From positions 1,786,059 through 1,850,058 of the forward strand of contig NZ_LR733284.1 in the NCBI RefSeq assembly GCF_902506375.1: a stretch of DNA of 64,000 nt. Direction: 5' to 3'. Below the pieces are notes generated by a model, which was not told the origin of the DNA, made no database searches, and saw nothing but the letters and a program-made list of their open reading frames with translations. Below, piece by piece: positions 56,776 to 64,000 of the stretch (position 1 is the stretch's first letter; every line of letters begins with the position of its first letter). The DNA comes from Microbacterium sp. 8M (lineage in GTDB: Bacteria > Actinomycetota > Actinomycetes > Actinomycetales > Microbacteriaceae). Both the position numbers and the translations under genes were made by a program.

Positions 56776-57349
56776 GAATGGTTCTCCTGGCGCCGAACAC
56801 GGCGATGTCCTCTGAGCCGGGCGGCAGTCCCGCCAGCATTCCGACGAGCTCGGCCCACGCCTCGGCGTGGGGCGCGAGCGCACCGGTCGGCGACCACGAC
56901 GCACGGAGTTCGATCTGCGCGCCGTCACCCTCCGCGGCCAGCCCGCCGAAGCCCTTGGACAGGGTCTTCGTGGAGGTGCCGGACGCGGAGTGGTGCGACG
57001 CGCCTCGGGAGGCCAGCGCGTCGATCAGCCATGACCACGCTACATCGGCGAGCAGCGGGTCGGTGCCGATCTCCGGTTCCAATGGAGCCTGCGCGAACGC
57101 CACGATGCGCCATGGGCCGCCCCACGCGTCCGGCTCGGCCGGATCGTGCAGCAGCACGAACCTGCCGGTGCCGTAGATCGAGTCGCCGTTCGCGTCGGGG
57201 CGCACGTCAGCGGCGAACGCCAGTGCGTCGGGGGCCAGGCCCGATGGCGCGGGGATCTCGCGCACCACGATGTCGGTGCGGAATCGCAGCGCCCGAAGCT
57301 GCTCGGCGGCGTGCGCGAAAGCCCCGTCGGATCCTGGATGAGCGCTCAC
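56768..57349 (-). CDS. DUF3000 family protein
   Basis: A 193-residue soluble protein with DUF3000 features: FRTDIVVREIPAPSGLAP near the N-terminus, GRFVLLHDPAEPDAWGGPWR, DVAWSWLIDAL and a C-terminal ASWSPTGALAPHAEAWAEL. Actinobacteria-specific; function unknown. GTG start supported by TAGTCT six bases ahead on the minus strand. Confidence 0.88.
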   Translation of the reverse strand: MSAHPGSDGAFAHAAEQLRALRFRTDIVVREIPAPSGLAPDALAFAADVRPDANGDSIYGTGRFVLLHDPAEPDAWGGPWRIVAFAQAPLEPEIGTDPLLADVAWSWLIDALASRGASHHSASGTSTKTLSKGFGGLAAEGDGAQIELRASWSPTGALAPHAEAWAELVGMLAGLPPGSEDIAVFGARRTIRD

Positions 57350-57355
57350 GCGGAC

Positions 57356-57361
57356 AGACTA
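57356..57361 (-). promoter_or_regulatory. -10 box of DUF3000-rnd (leaderless)
   Basis: Minus strand TAGTCT, then GTCCGC, then GTG at 57349. It shares two bases with the -10 box of the divergent hydrolase gene. Confidence 0.6.
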
Positions 57362-57365
57362 GAGT
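57360..57365 (+). promoter_or_regulatory. -10 box of the alpha/beta hydrolase gene
   Basis: TAGAGT, nine bases before the ATG at 57375, with AGGAGG between. Overlaps the divergent -10 box at 57356-57361. Confidence 0.5.
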
Positions 57366-57374
57366 CAGGAGGCG

Positions 57375-58535
57375 ATGAAGAGTCTCAGGCACGCCGCGAC
57401 GTTCGGCGCGATCGCACTGGCCGGGGCCGCGGCTCTCGGCGCCGCGATCGGGGGAGCCCTCGTGCTGCGCATCGCGCGCGAGGTGGTCACGCCGGCACCG
57501 CGGAAGAACGACACCGAGGTGCTGGCGGTGGACACCGCCGCCCAGACGATCGAACTCGCACGGACCCCCGACACCGAGCTGCCCGGCAGCTACGGCCTGT
57601 ATGTGGACGGGACGCCGGGCTACGTCAAGCTCGGGGCCGTGCTGCACGCCGACAGCCGCTCGGTGCGCCGCAAACTGCTGACCCAGATCGAGCCCGGCGC
57701 CGAGATCGGCCGGTGGGCCGCCTTCAGCGGTTACTACTACCTCGCCCCGGGTGAGCTGCACCTGCCTTACGAGTCCGTGCTCATCGGCACGCCGGCCGGT
57801 CCCTGCCCGGCCTGGCTGTTCCCGGCGGAGTCGACGACCTGGGTGATCCAGGTGCACGGCCGGGGTGCGACGCGCTCGGAGTGCCTACGCGCGGTGCCGG
57901 TCCTGCACGGGGCCGGGCTGCCCGTGCTCGTGACGTCGTATCGCAACGACGGCGAGGGGCCTCGCACGCGCCCCGGATCCTACGGTCTCGGAGCGACCGA
58001 ATGGCGCGACGTCGACGCCGCCATCGCCTACGCGCTACGGCACGGCGCGGAGCGGATCCTGCTCATGGGATGGTCGATGGGCGGCGCGATCGCCCTGCAG
58101 ACGCTCGTGTCGTCGGACCACGGCGGCGCGGTCGTCGGGATGATCCTGGACTCGCCCGTCGTGGATTGGCGCACCGTGCTGCGGTACCAGGCGAGGGAGA
58201 TGAACCTTCCGGATCCGCTGCCGCAGCTCGCGATGGACGCGCTGCAGAGGCCGTGGTCGGCCCGTCTCAGCGGCGCGGATCAGGCGATCGCGTTCGATGC
58301 GCTCGACATGGTCGCCCGCTCCGCCGAGCTCGATGTCCCGATCCTGCTGCTGCACAGTGACGACGACGGATTCGTCCCGTCCGACGCGTCGCACGCGCTG
58401 GCGACGGCTCGGCCCGACCTGGTGACGATGCCGGTGTTCACAGGCGCCCGCCACACGAAGCTGTGGAACTACGACCAGAACCGGTGGAGCGACGCGATCA
58501 CGGACTGGCTCGACGAGCACGGCTTCGCGGACTGA
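57375..58535 (+). CDS. Alpha/beta hydrolase, membrane-anchored
   Basis: A 386-residue protein with an N-terminal hydrophobic segment (FGAIALAGAAALGAAIGGAL, residues 10-29), probably an uncleaved signal anchor. The hydrolase domain has VIQVHGRGATRSE (oxyanion-hole region), the nucleophile elbow GWSMGGAIAL, ILLLHSDDDGFVP (acid) and the catalytic His in GARHTKLWN. The substrate is unknown. It is convergent with sufE, separated by a dispersed palindromic repeat. Confidence 0.82.
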   Translation: MKSLRHAATFGAIALAGAAALGAAIGGALVLRIAREVVTPAPRKNDTEVLAVDTAAQTIELARTPDTELPGSYGLYVDGTPGYVKLGAVLHADSRSVRRKLLTQIEPGAEIGRWAAFSGYYYLAPGELHLPYESVLIGTPAGPCPAWLFPAESTTWVIQVHGRGATRSECLRAVPVLHGAGLPVLVTSYRNDGEGPRTRPGSYGLGATEWRDVDAAIAYALRHGAERILLMGWSMGGAIALQTLVSSDHGGAVVGMILDSPVVDWRTVLRYQAREMNLPDPLPQLAMDALQRPWSARLSGADQAIAFDALDMVARSAELDVPILLLHSDDDGFVPSDASHALATARPDLVTMPVFTGARHTKLWNYDQNRWSDAITDWLDEHGFAD

Positions 58536-58558
58536 GGCTGCCGGGTCCCGGAGCCGGA

Positions 58559-58582
58559 CGCTTCGACAGGCTCAACGACCGG
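58559..58582 (+). repeat. Dispersed palindromic repeat between hydrolase and sufE genes
   Basis: CGCTTCGACAGGCTCAACGA followed by CCGG, a reverse-orientation member of the family seen at 596-616. It lies in the gap between convergent genes where a terminator would be expected. Confidence 0.75.
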
Positions 58583-58597
58583 CTGCGTCGACGTGAC

Positions 58598-59044
58598 TCA
58601 GGCGGCGAGGCGCTCGCGCACCTGGCGCTTGGCGCGCATGAGCATGCCCGTCATGCCGGAGATGCGCAGCGGCGAGACCACCCGAGTGAGCCCGATCGAC
58701 TGCGGGAAGTCGTCCGGGATCGCCAGCACCTCCTGCGGAGTGAGCCCGGCGATGCCCTGGGCCAGGATGCTCGCGAAGCCGCGCGTCGTCGGCGCCTCGG
58801 CCGGAGCGGTGGCGTGCATCGTCACCGCTCCGTCGGCGACCTCGAGGTAGATGTAGACCGGGGACTGGCATTCGGCGACCCGCTCCGTCATCTCCGGGTG
58901 CGCGGCGACCTCGTCCGACACCGGCGGCAGCTCGTTCGAGAACTCCAGCAGCAGCTGCAGCCGGTCGGACTCGGGGAGCTCGAGGAACTCGTCCCGGATG
59001 TCGGCGAGAGAATCCGGAAGGGCGTGGGCGGGGGTGTCGGTCAT
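58598..59044 (-). CDS. sufE: SufE-like sulfur acceptor protein
   Basis: A 148-residue protein that accepts persulfide from a cysteine desulfurase for Fe-S cluster assembly. The SufE core is LPPVSDEVAAHPEMTERV followed by the active Cys in AECQSPVYIYL, and later GFASILAQGIAGLTPQEVLA. The ATG at 59044 is used; another at 59053 is possible. It directly follows the sulfurtransferase gene, so both probably serve sulfur trafficking. Confidence 0.9.
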   Translation of the reverse strand: MTDTPAHALPDSLADIRDEFLELPESDRLQLLLEFSNELPPVSDEVAAHPEMTERVAECQSPVYIYLEVADGAVTMHATAPAEAPTTRGFASILAQGIAGLTPQEVLAIPDDFPQSIGLTRVVSPLRISGMTGMLMRAKRQVRERLAA

Positions 59045-59063
59045 CCCCGCCATTCTCCCACGC

Positions 59064-59957
59064 TCAGATGGAGCCGGGCTCCTCGCCGGTGACGATCGGC
59101 ACGCGCACCGCGCTGCCCCACTCGGTCCAGGATCCGTCGTAGTTGCGCACGTTCTCGAACCCGAGCAGGTGCTTCAGGACGAACCACGTGTGTGCGGAAC
59201 GCTCGCCGATGCGGCAGTACGCCACGACGTCGTCGGCGGGCCGAAGACCTGCGCCGTCGAGGTAGATCGCCTCGAGCTCGGCGCGCGGCTTGAAGCCGCC
59301 GTCCTCGGCGACCGCCTTGGCCCAGGGCACGTTCTGCGCAGTGGGGATGTGGCCGGCGCGCAGCGCGCCCTCCTCCGGGTATGCGGGGGCCGAGGTGCGC
59401 GAGCCGTTGTACTCCTCCGGGGAGCGCACGTCGATGAGCGGCTTGCCGAGGTGTGCGAGCACGTCGTCCTTGTAGGCGCGCAAGACGGTGTCGTCGCGCT
59501 CCACCACCGGGTACTCGGTCGGCGCGCGGTCGGGGAGGTCGGTGGTGATCTCGCGGCCCTCCGCGATCCAGCGGTCCCGGCCGCCGTCGAGCAGGCGCAC
59601 GTCCTCGTGGCCGAAGAGGGAGAACACCCACAGGGCGTACGCGGCCCACCAGTTGTTCTTGTCTCCGTAGATGACGACGGTGTCGTCGCGCGCGATGCCC
59701 TTGCGGCTCAGCAGCTCGGCGAACCCTGCACCGTCGACGTAGTCGCGCACGACCGGGTCGTTGAGCTCCGTGTGCCAGTCGACCTTGACCGCGCCGGGGA
59801 TGTGCCCGGTCTCGTAGAGGAGCACGTCCTCGTCGGACTCGACGACGACGAGCCCTTCATCGCCGAGGTGCTGCGCCAGCCATTCGGTGGTGACCAGGCG
59901 CCCGGGCTCGGCGTAGTCGGCGAACGATGCGGATGAGGTGTCGAGCTCGACGGTCAC
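59064..59957 (-). CDS. sseA: Sulfurtransferase (rhodanese tandem-domain)
   Basis: A 297-residue two-domain rhodanese that moves sulfane sulfur, e.g. from thiosulfate or 3-mercaptopyruvate. The N-terminal domain is inactive-type ([20 protein letters not shown]); the C-terminal domain has the active-site loop [15 protein letters not shown] with the catalytic Cys and the typical CRxGxRS ring. GTG start with AGGGAG six bases ahead. It is coupled with sufE 19 bases downstream, and divergent from zapE. Confidence 0.92.
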   Translation of the reverse strand: MTVELDTSSASFADYAEPGRLVTTEWLAQHLGDEGLVVVESDEDVLLYETGHIPGAVKVDWHTELNDPVVRDYVDGAGFAELLSRKGIARDDTVVIYGDKNNWWAAYALWVFSLFGHEDVRLLDGGRDRWIAEGREITTDLPDRAPTEYPVVERDDTVLRAYKDDVLAHLGKPLIDVRSPEEYNGSRTSAPAYPEEGALRAGHIPTAQNVPWAKAVAEDGGFKPRAELEAIYLDGAGLRPADDVVAYCRIGERSAHTWFVLKHLLGFENVRNYDGSWTEWGSAVRVPIVTGEEPGSI

Positions 59958-60131
59958 GGTGGCTCCCTGGGTGAGAAGACGGCGCTGGATGGAAGAAGCG
60001 TCACGGGTGGCGGCGCCGGATGTGCGCCGGGGGTGAGGTGGCGACGGCGTAGTGTTGATCCGTCCCCCTCGACCCTAGAACCCTCCACGCCTTCGTGCAC
60101 CCGAGGGGTAAGACTTCGACACAGGATCCGC

Positions 60132-61184
60132 ATGACCGATCAGGCCGCCCCCGCCGGCGTCGTCCACCTCATCGACCGCCAGCCGCAGATGACCGGCACC
60201 GAGATGCTCGGAGGGCTCGTCCCACCGCCGCAGTTCGACGGCGCGACCTTCGAGAGCTACCGCTCCGATCCTGCCTACCCGTCCCAGGAGGAGGCCAAGC
60301 AGCGCCTCGTCGCGTTCGCCACGGGGGCGCAGCCCGTCAAGCGCGGGGGCCTTTTCCGCCGTGCGCCGAAGATCGCGGAGTCGAAGCCCGGGGTGTACCT
60401 CGACGGCGGGTTCGGCGTGGGCAAGACGCACCTGCTCGCGTCGATCTATCACGCGATGCCGGCCCGGCGGAAGTACTTCGGATCCTTCATCGAGTACACC
60501 GCGCTCGTCGGAGCGCTCGGATACCGCAACACCGTCGACCTGCTGCGCGGATCCGATCTGCTCTGCATCGATGAGTTCGAGCTCGACGATCCCGGCGACA
60601 CCATGGTGATGACGCGCCTGCTCGGCGAGCTCGTCGGATCCGGCACGCGGCTGGCGGCGACCTCGAACACGCCCCCGAACGCACTGGGGGAGGGCCGGTT
60701 CGCGGCACAGGACTTCCTGCGCGAGATCCACGCGATGTCGGACAGCTTCGAGACGATCCGGATCGACGGCGTCGACTTCCGTCAGCGCGCCCTGGACGGG
60801 CACGCCGTCACACTCAGCCCGGACGAGTACGCGCAGGAACTCGCCGCGCTGAGCACCACGCATCGCGTTTCCGACGATGCGTTCGACGACATCGTGAAGC
60901 ACCTCGCACAGGTGCACCCGTCCCGGTACATCCGGCTCATCGCGGGGCTCGACGCTCTCGGCATCCGCGAGGTGCGTCAGCTCACCGATCAGTCCGAGGC
61001 GCTGCGCTTCGTCGCCTTCGTGGATCGGGCCTATGACGCGCAGATCCCGATCCTGGCGACGGGCCGGCCTCTGGACGAGGTGTTCAGTGAGGAGATGCTG
61101 GGCGGCGGCTACCGGAAGAAGTACCTGCGGGCGATCTCCCGCCTCAACGCCCTCTCGCACGCCGAGCGACCCGCTGCCGCCTGA
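60132..61184 (+). CDS. zapE: Cell division protein ZapE (AFG1-like ATPase)
   Basis: A 350-residue AAA ATPase. The Walker A motif DGGFGVGKTH is at residues 91-100, Walker B LLCIDEFELDDPGD near 145, followed by the sensor TRLAATSNTPP and ARF-like ending KYLRAISRLNAL. ZapE associates with the FtsZ ring in E. coli. The ATG at 60132 has AGGA six bases ahead. The 170-base gap to sseA has a TAGTGT hexamer (60050-60055) and a long-loop inverted repeat CCCCTCG/CGAGGGG (60065, 60102), functions unknown. Confidence 0.9.
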   Translation: MTDQAAPAGVVHLIDRQPQMTGTEMLGGLVPPPQFDGATFESYRSDPAYPSQEEAKQRLVAFATGAQPVKRGGLFRRAPKIAESKPGVYLDGGFGVGKTHLLASIYHAMPARRKYFGSFIEYTALVGALGYRNTVDLLRGSDLLCIDEFELDDPGDTMVMTRLLGELVGSGTRLAATSNTPPNALGEGRFAAQDFLREIHAMSDSFETIRIDGVDFRQRALDGHAVTLSPDEYAQELAALSTTHRVSDDAFDDIVKHLAQVHPSRYIRLIAGLDALGIREVRQLTDQSEALRFVAFVDRAYDAQIPILATGRPLDEVFSEEMLGGGYRKKYLRAISRLNALSHAERPAAA

Positions 61185-61227
61185 GCGCGCATCCACGAAA
61201 CACGTTGTTCACACAGCGGCGCGTGCT

Positions 61228-61243
61228 GTAACACGCCCGCAAC
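61228..61243 (+). promoter_or_regulatory. GlnR-like half-site upstream of the ammonium transporter
   Basis: GTAAC-ACGCCC-GCAAC fits the a-b half of the actinobacterial GlnR site (gTnAC-n6-GaAAC) with one mismatch. Two GAAAC boxes follow (61260 and 61282) at irregular spacing. It is 75-90 bases before the amt start. Confidence 0.4.
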
Positions 61244-61316
61244 ATCCCCCGCCTCCCCGCGAAACACAGCGTCGCCACACTGAAACGCACAACGCGATCA
61301 GGTGGAGGCGTACGGC

Positions 61317-62552
61317 ATGGAATCGACAGGGAACATCTCCTGGGGAGTCACGGCGACGGCACTCGTGCTGCTCATGACCCCCGGAGTGGCGTTCTTCTAC
61401 GGCGGCCTGGTCAAGGCCAAGAGCGTCATCAGCATGATGATGATGAGCTTCGGCGCGATCGGACTCGTCGCCGTGCTGTGGATCCTGTACGGCTCGTCGA
61501 TGGCGAGTGTCAAGGCTCCCACACAGTTCGCCGGCGACCCTTTCGCCGACTTCGGGCTCGCATCGATCGCGAGCGGTGAAGGCTCCAACATCGCGCTGCT
61601 CACGGTGGGCTACGGCGCGACCTTCGCCATCATCACCGTGGCGCTCATCTCCGGCGCGATCGCAGACCGTGCGAAGTTCGGCCCCTGGCTCATCTTCGTC
61701 GGCGTGTTCGCCACGGTCGGCTACTTCCCGATCGCGGCCTGGGTGTGGGGCGGCGGCTGGATCATGCATCTCGGCACGATGCTCTTCGGTGAGAAGAGCG
61801 GCATCGAGTTCATCGACTACGCAGGCGGGACGGCCGTGCACATCAACGCGGGTGCTGCGGCGTTCGCCCTCGCCCTGGTGCTGGGCAAGCGCATCGGCTT
61901 CCAGAAGGGCATCCAGAAGCCGCACAACGTCCCTCTCACGCTCCTCGGCGCCGCTCTCCTGTGGTTCGGCTGGGTGGGCTTCAACGCAGGTGCGCAGTGG
62001 ACCACCAAGGGGATGGACGGCGTCGGGCTCATCACCGTCAACACGTTCGGCGCGGCGGCGGCGGGCATCCTGGGCTGGATCCTCGTCGAGCGGATCCGCG
62101 GCGGGAAGGCGACCTCCATCGGGGCCGCCAGCGGCGCCGTGGCGGGCCTCGTGGCGATCACGCCCGCCTGCGCGAACCTCACCCCCGGCTGGGCCCTGCT
62201 GCTCGGCGCGGTGACGGGCGCGGTGTGCGCGCTGGCCGTCGAGCTCAAGTTCCACCTCGGCTTCGACGACTCGCTCGACGTCGTGGGCCTGCACCTGGTC
62301 GGCGGTTTCATCGGCACGATCTACCTCGGCTTCTTCGCCACCGGGCAGGGCCTGTTCACGGGTGGCGACCTCCGCCTGCTCGTGGTGCAGGTGCTGGCCT
62401 CGGGCGGCGTGCTGATCTACTCCTTCGTCGTGGCGCTGATCATCGGGCTCGCCATCGACAAGACCATCGGCTTCCGGGTGACCAGCGAGGACGAGATCGC
62501 CGGTGTCGACCTGGTCGTGCACGGCGAGGAGGGCTACGCGCTCACCTCCTGA
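61317..62552 (+). CDS. amt: Ammonium transporter (Amt family)
   Basis: A 411-residue protein with eleven expected membrane spans. Conserved pore residues: the first twin histidine in AGGTAVHINAGAAA and the second in SLDVVGLHLVGGFIG, with MTPGVAFFYGGLV at the N-terminus. The ATG at 61317 has GGAGG eight bases ahead; an in-frame GTG at 61302 would overlap this site. The common partners glnK and glnD are absent, so this gene stands alone, with only a GlnR-like half-site in its promoter region. Confidence 0.94.
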   Translation: MESTGNISWGVTATALVLLMTPGVAFFYGGLVKAKSVISMMMMSFGAIGLVAVLWILYGSSMASVKAPTQFAGDPFADFGLASIASGEGSNIALLTVGYGATFAIITVALISGAIADRAKFGPWLIFVGVFATVGYFPIAAWVWGGGWIMHLGTMLFGEKSGIEFIDYAGGTAVHINAGAAAFALALVLGKRIGFQKGIQKPHNVPLTLLGAALLWFGWVGFNAGAQWTTKGMDGVGLITVNTFGAAAAGILGWILVERIRGGKATSIGAASGAVAGLVAITPACANLTPGWALLLGAVTGAVCALAVELKFHLGFDDSLDVVGLHLVGGFIGTIYLGFFATGQGLFTGGDLRLLVVQVLASGGVLIYSFVVALIIGLAIDKTIGFRVTSEDEIAGVDLVVHGEEGYALTS

Positions 62553-62579
62553 GCCCGCGAGATGCGCGTTCGGCGCGGA

Positions 62580-62585
62580 TAGGGT
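62580..62585 (+). promoter_or_regulatory. -10 box of the PemK-like gene (leaderless)
   Basis: TAGGGT, then GTCGCT, then GTG at 62592. Confidence 0.55.
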
Positions 62586-62591
62586 GTCGCT

Positions 62592-63167
62592 GTGACCACC
62601 ACTGGCAACGGCATCCTGTCCGCGCTCGCGAATGCCGCGGCGGCGTTCGTCCGCTCCCTCGCGAGCGGCTCTCGCCGGGACGCTGCCGCGCCTCGGTCGG
62701 AGCCCCGCGGGGCTGGCGGCGCCGGCACCGCGGTCCTCGAGCCCGCACGCGGCGGCGCCACCGAGACCGTCGAGCTCGATCCCCACTCGGTGCGCGGACT
62801 GCGCGTCCGTTACGCACCGCACCGCGATGGTGCTCCGGACGGCGGGGAGATCGTGTGGACCTGGGTGCCGTACGCGGAGCGCGACGGCCGCGGCAAGGAC
62901 CGTCCGGTGCTGGTGATCGCGACGCAGTCCGCCGACCGGGTGTACGCGGTGAAGCTCACCAGCAAGTCGCACGACGGCGATCGCGACTTCCTGTCACTCG
63001 GATCCGGTCCGTGGGACGGTCAGGGCCGCGAGAGCTGGGTCGACATCGACCAGCTCTACAGCGTGCACGTGGCCGGAGTGCGCCGCGAGGCGGCGGCCCT
63101 CGATCGATACCGCTTTGAGAGCGTCGCCGGGGTGCTGGAGCGGCGGTTCGGCTGGACGAAGGGCTGA
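62592..63167 (+). CDS. PemK/MazF-like protein with disordered N-terminus
   Basis: A 191-residue protein. The first 60 residues are Ala/Arg/Gly-rich and probably unstructured, then a PemK-type barrel: GEIVWTWVPYAERDGRGKDR, PVLVIATQSADRVYAVKLTS and SWVDIDQLYSVHVAGVRREA, keeping the (G)KxRPVLVI core in altered form. Canonical MazF/PemK toxins are ribonucleases of about 110 residues paired with a small antitoxin gene; no antitoxin frame is seen on either side. This housekeeping-like, solitary form is common in Actinobacteria and may not be toxic. Confidence 0.75.
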   Translation: MTTTGNGILSALANAAAAFVRSLASGSRRDAAAPRSEPRGAGGAGTAVLEPARGGATETVELDPHSVRGLRVRYAPHRDGAPDGGEIVWTWVPYAERDGRGKDRPVLVIATQSADRVYAVKLTSKSHDGDRDFLSLGSGPWDGQGRESWVDIDQLYSVHVAGVRREAAALDRYRFESVAGVLERRFGWTKG

Positions 63168-63206
63168 GCGCGCGCCGCCGACCCGTCGTGCACTGGAGGC
63201 GTCCGC

Positions 63207-63776
63207 TCAAGACGAGGCGTGCGGCGTCGCCTCCGTCCTCCGAGCGAAGGCGGGCCCGGCGAGGAACCAGATCACCACGACCACGCCGAGGGTGATCATC
63301 TGCGCCCACAGCGGATTCGCGCCCGCCTCCTCGAGCGTGCGCGGGATCGGATCCCGCCGGACGGCGAGCGCCAAGACCGCGAGGATCACGGAGGCGATCA
63401 CGGCCGCGAGAACCACGCGCAGCCACTCGGTCCACAGGGCGCGCACCTGGGCTGCGCTGCCCTTGGCCGGCTTCGGAGGTCGCGCGGCCCCGGCGAAGCG
63501 ATGCGCGAACGCCGCGTCCGCCCAGCGGATCAGGGGATGGCCGAACGCGATCGTGAAGCCGAGATAGGAGGCGGCGAGCGCATGGGATGCGGTGGGGGCC
63601 GACCCGCCGGCGAGGTCGATGACCACGAGGGCGAGCAGCGCGAGATCGATGACCGGCAGCGACCACAGCAGGACGGTGCTGAGCGTGCGCTGTCGGAGCA
63701 GATAGCGCGCGACCAAGGCCAGGCCGAGCGCGATCCAGAAGCCGGCTTCCGCGCCCGCGATTCCTGCGATGATCAT
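63207..63776 (-). CDS. Hypothetical membrane protein downstream of TetR
   Basis: Not assigned to a named family. It has 189 residues with about five membrane segments: AGFWIALGLALVARYLL, VLLWSLPVIDLALLALVVI, ASYLGFTIAFG, VVLAAVIASVILAVLALAV and MITLGVVVVIWFLAGPAF. An Arg-rich end follows. The ATG overlaps the stop of the tetR gene (ATGA), so the pair is a regulator and its membrane target, similar in layout to the pair at 49590-50860. Confidence 0.7.
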   Translation of the reverse strand: MIIAGIAGAEAGFWIALGLALVARYLLRQRTLSTVLLWSLPVIDLALLALVVIDLAGGSAPTASHALAASYLGFTIAFGHPLIRWADAAFAHRFAGAARPPKPAKGSAAQVRALWTEWLRVVLAAVIASVILAVLALAVRRDPIPRTLEEAGANPLWAQMITLGVVVVIWFLAGPAFARRTEATPHASS

Positions 63777-64000
63777 TGCTTCTCGTCCTCCTCGTGGTGT
63801 GGTGCGAGGTCTTCCAGCCACCCCCGGATGGAGTGGCGTGCCGCTTCGCGGGAGTTCAGCTCCGGGGCGACGATCAGCTGCAGCGTCAGGCCGTCCACGA
63901 AGGCGTGCAACCGCATCGCCTCCTGTCCGAGATCCAGCTCGGCGCGGATCATGCCGAGGGCGTGCAGGTCGGCGAGCACGCGGCCGATCAGATCCCGCAC
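63773..64000 (-). CDS. TetR family regulator, C-terminal part
   Basis: The 75 visible residues are the C-terminal ligand-binding domain of a TetR-type repressor (AELDLGQEAMRLHAFVDGLT, then VAPELNSREAARHSIRGWLE, ending DEEKQ-like). The DNA-binding domain lies beyond base 64000. It is coupled to the membrane protein downstream by ATGA. Confidence 0.75.
   Translation of the reverse strand: MRDLIGRVLADLHALGMIRAELDLGQEAMRLHAFVDGLTLQLIVAPELNSREAARHSIRGWLEDLAPHHEEDEKQ

Noticed and set aside
60033..60131. Extended N-terminus for zapE
   Set aside because: The in-frame upstream sequence is Arg/Ser/Thr-rich and lies in the promoter region; ATG 60132 has a ribosome-binding site.
62592..63167. Complete toxin-antitoxin module
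   Set aside because: No small antitoxin frame directly before or after the PemK-like gene.

Overview
The window is high-GC (about 70%) chromosomal DNA from an actinobacterium of the family Microbacteriaceae, most likely Microbacterium or a close relative. This rests on gene content and order (ileS-folC-DUF4233-ndk; rne-rplU-rpmA-obg-proB-proA-nadD; sepH-DUF4193-DUF3093-dut-DUF3710-DUF3159-acnA-dxs), an actinobacterial ileS T-box, many GTG starts, and dispersed repeats of the CCCTGAGC..GTCGAAGGG type. No rRNA, tRNA, prophage, insertion-sequence transposase or CRISPR array is visible. Almost everything is vertically inherited housekeeping DNA.

Layout. 1-3170: 3' end of an oligopeptide-type ABC ATPase gene, a cluster of dispersed palindromic repeats, a DUF222/HNH nuclease and a pentapeptide-repeat protein. 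3230-9100: T-box leader, ileS, folC, DUF4233 and ndk. 9100-14300: VKOR-like protein, RNase E/G, a TMEM175-like channel with DUF4031, then rplU-rpmA behind a strong promoter and structured leader. 14400-19830: obg, proB, proA, a small His-rich membrane protein, nadD and a truncated reading frame. 19700-23460: a junction at which that frame and a truncated dihydrolipoamide acyltransferase gene meet, then lpd and pepA. 23560-29980: PAC2 protein, sigA, a CofE-like ligase facing an ATP-grasp protein, two overlapping alanine-racemase-like genes and a small zinc-ribbon protein. 30160-37880: topoisomerase IV (parE and parC on opposite strands) around small enzymes, then a phosphodiesterase. 37885-41890: sepH and the DUF4193/DUF3093/dut/DUF3710/DUF3159 block. 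42060-49600: aconitase, two citrate-synthase-like proteins (one with an N-terminal DNA-binding domain) and dxs. 49590-64000: a TetR/membrane protein pair, lipid kinase, fatty-acid beta-oxidation pair, RNase D/DUF3000, hydrolase, sulfurtransferase/SufE, ZapE, ammonium transporter, a PemK-like protein and a second membrane protein/TetR pair cut by the window edge.

Most notable points. (1) The two tandem alanine-racemase-like proteins have complementary defects: one keeps the catalytic Tyr region but lacks the PLP lysine, the other keeps the lysine but lacks the Tyr loop, suggesting an obligate heterodimer. (2) At 19710-19829 two interrupted genes are joined by a short, less GC-rich segment carrying an 11-5-11 palindrome, which looks like a recombination scar. 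(3) GGATCC is several-fold over-represented, recalling the cyanobacterial HIP1 motif. (4) At least eleven genes share the arrangement -10 hexamer, exactly six bases, then ATG/GTG, implying widespread leaderless transcription. (5) Dispersed palindromic repeats sit inside the ileS coding sequence and inside its T-box. (6) A citrate-synthase-like protein fused to a helix-turn-helix has lost a catalytic histidine and sits behind its own palindrome.
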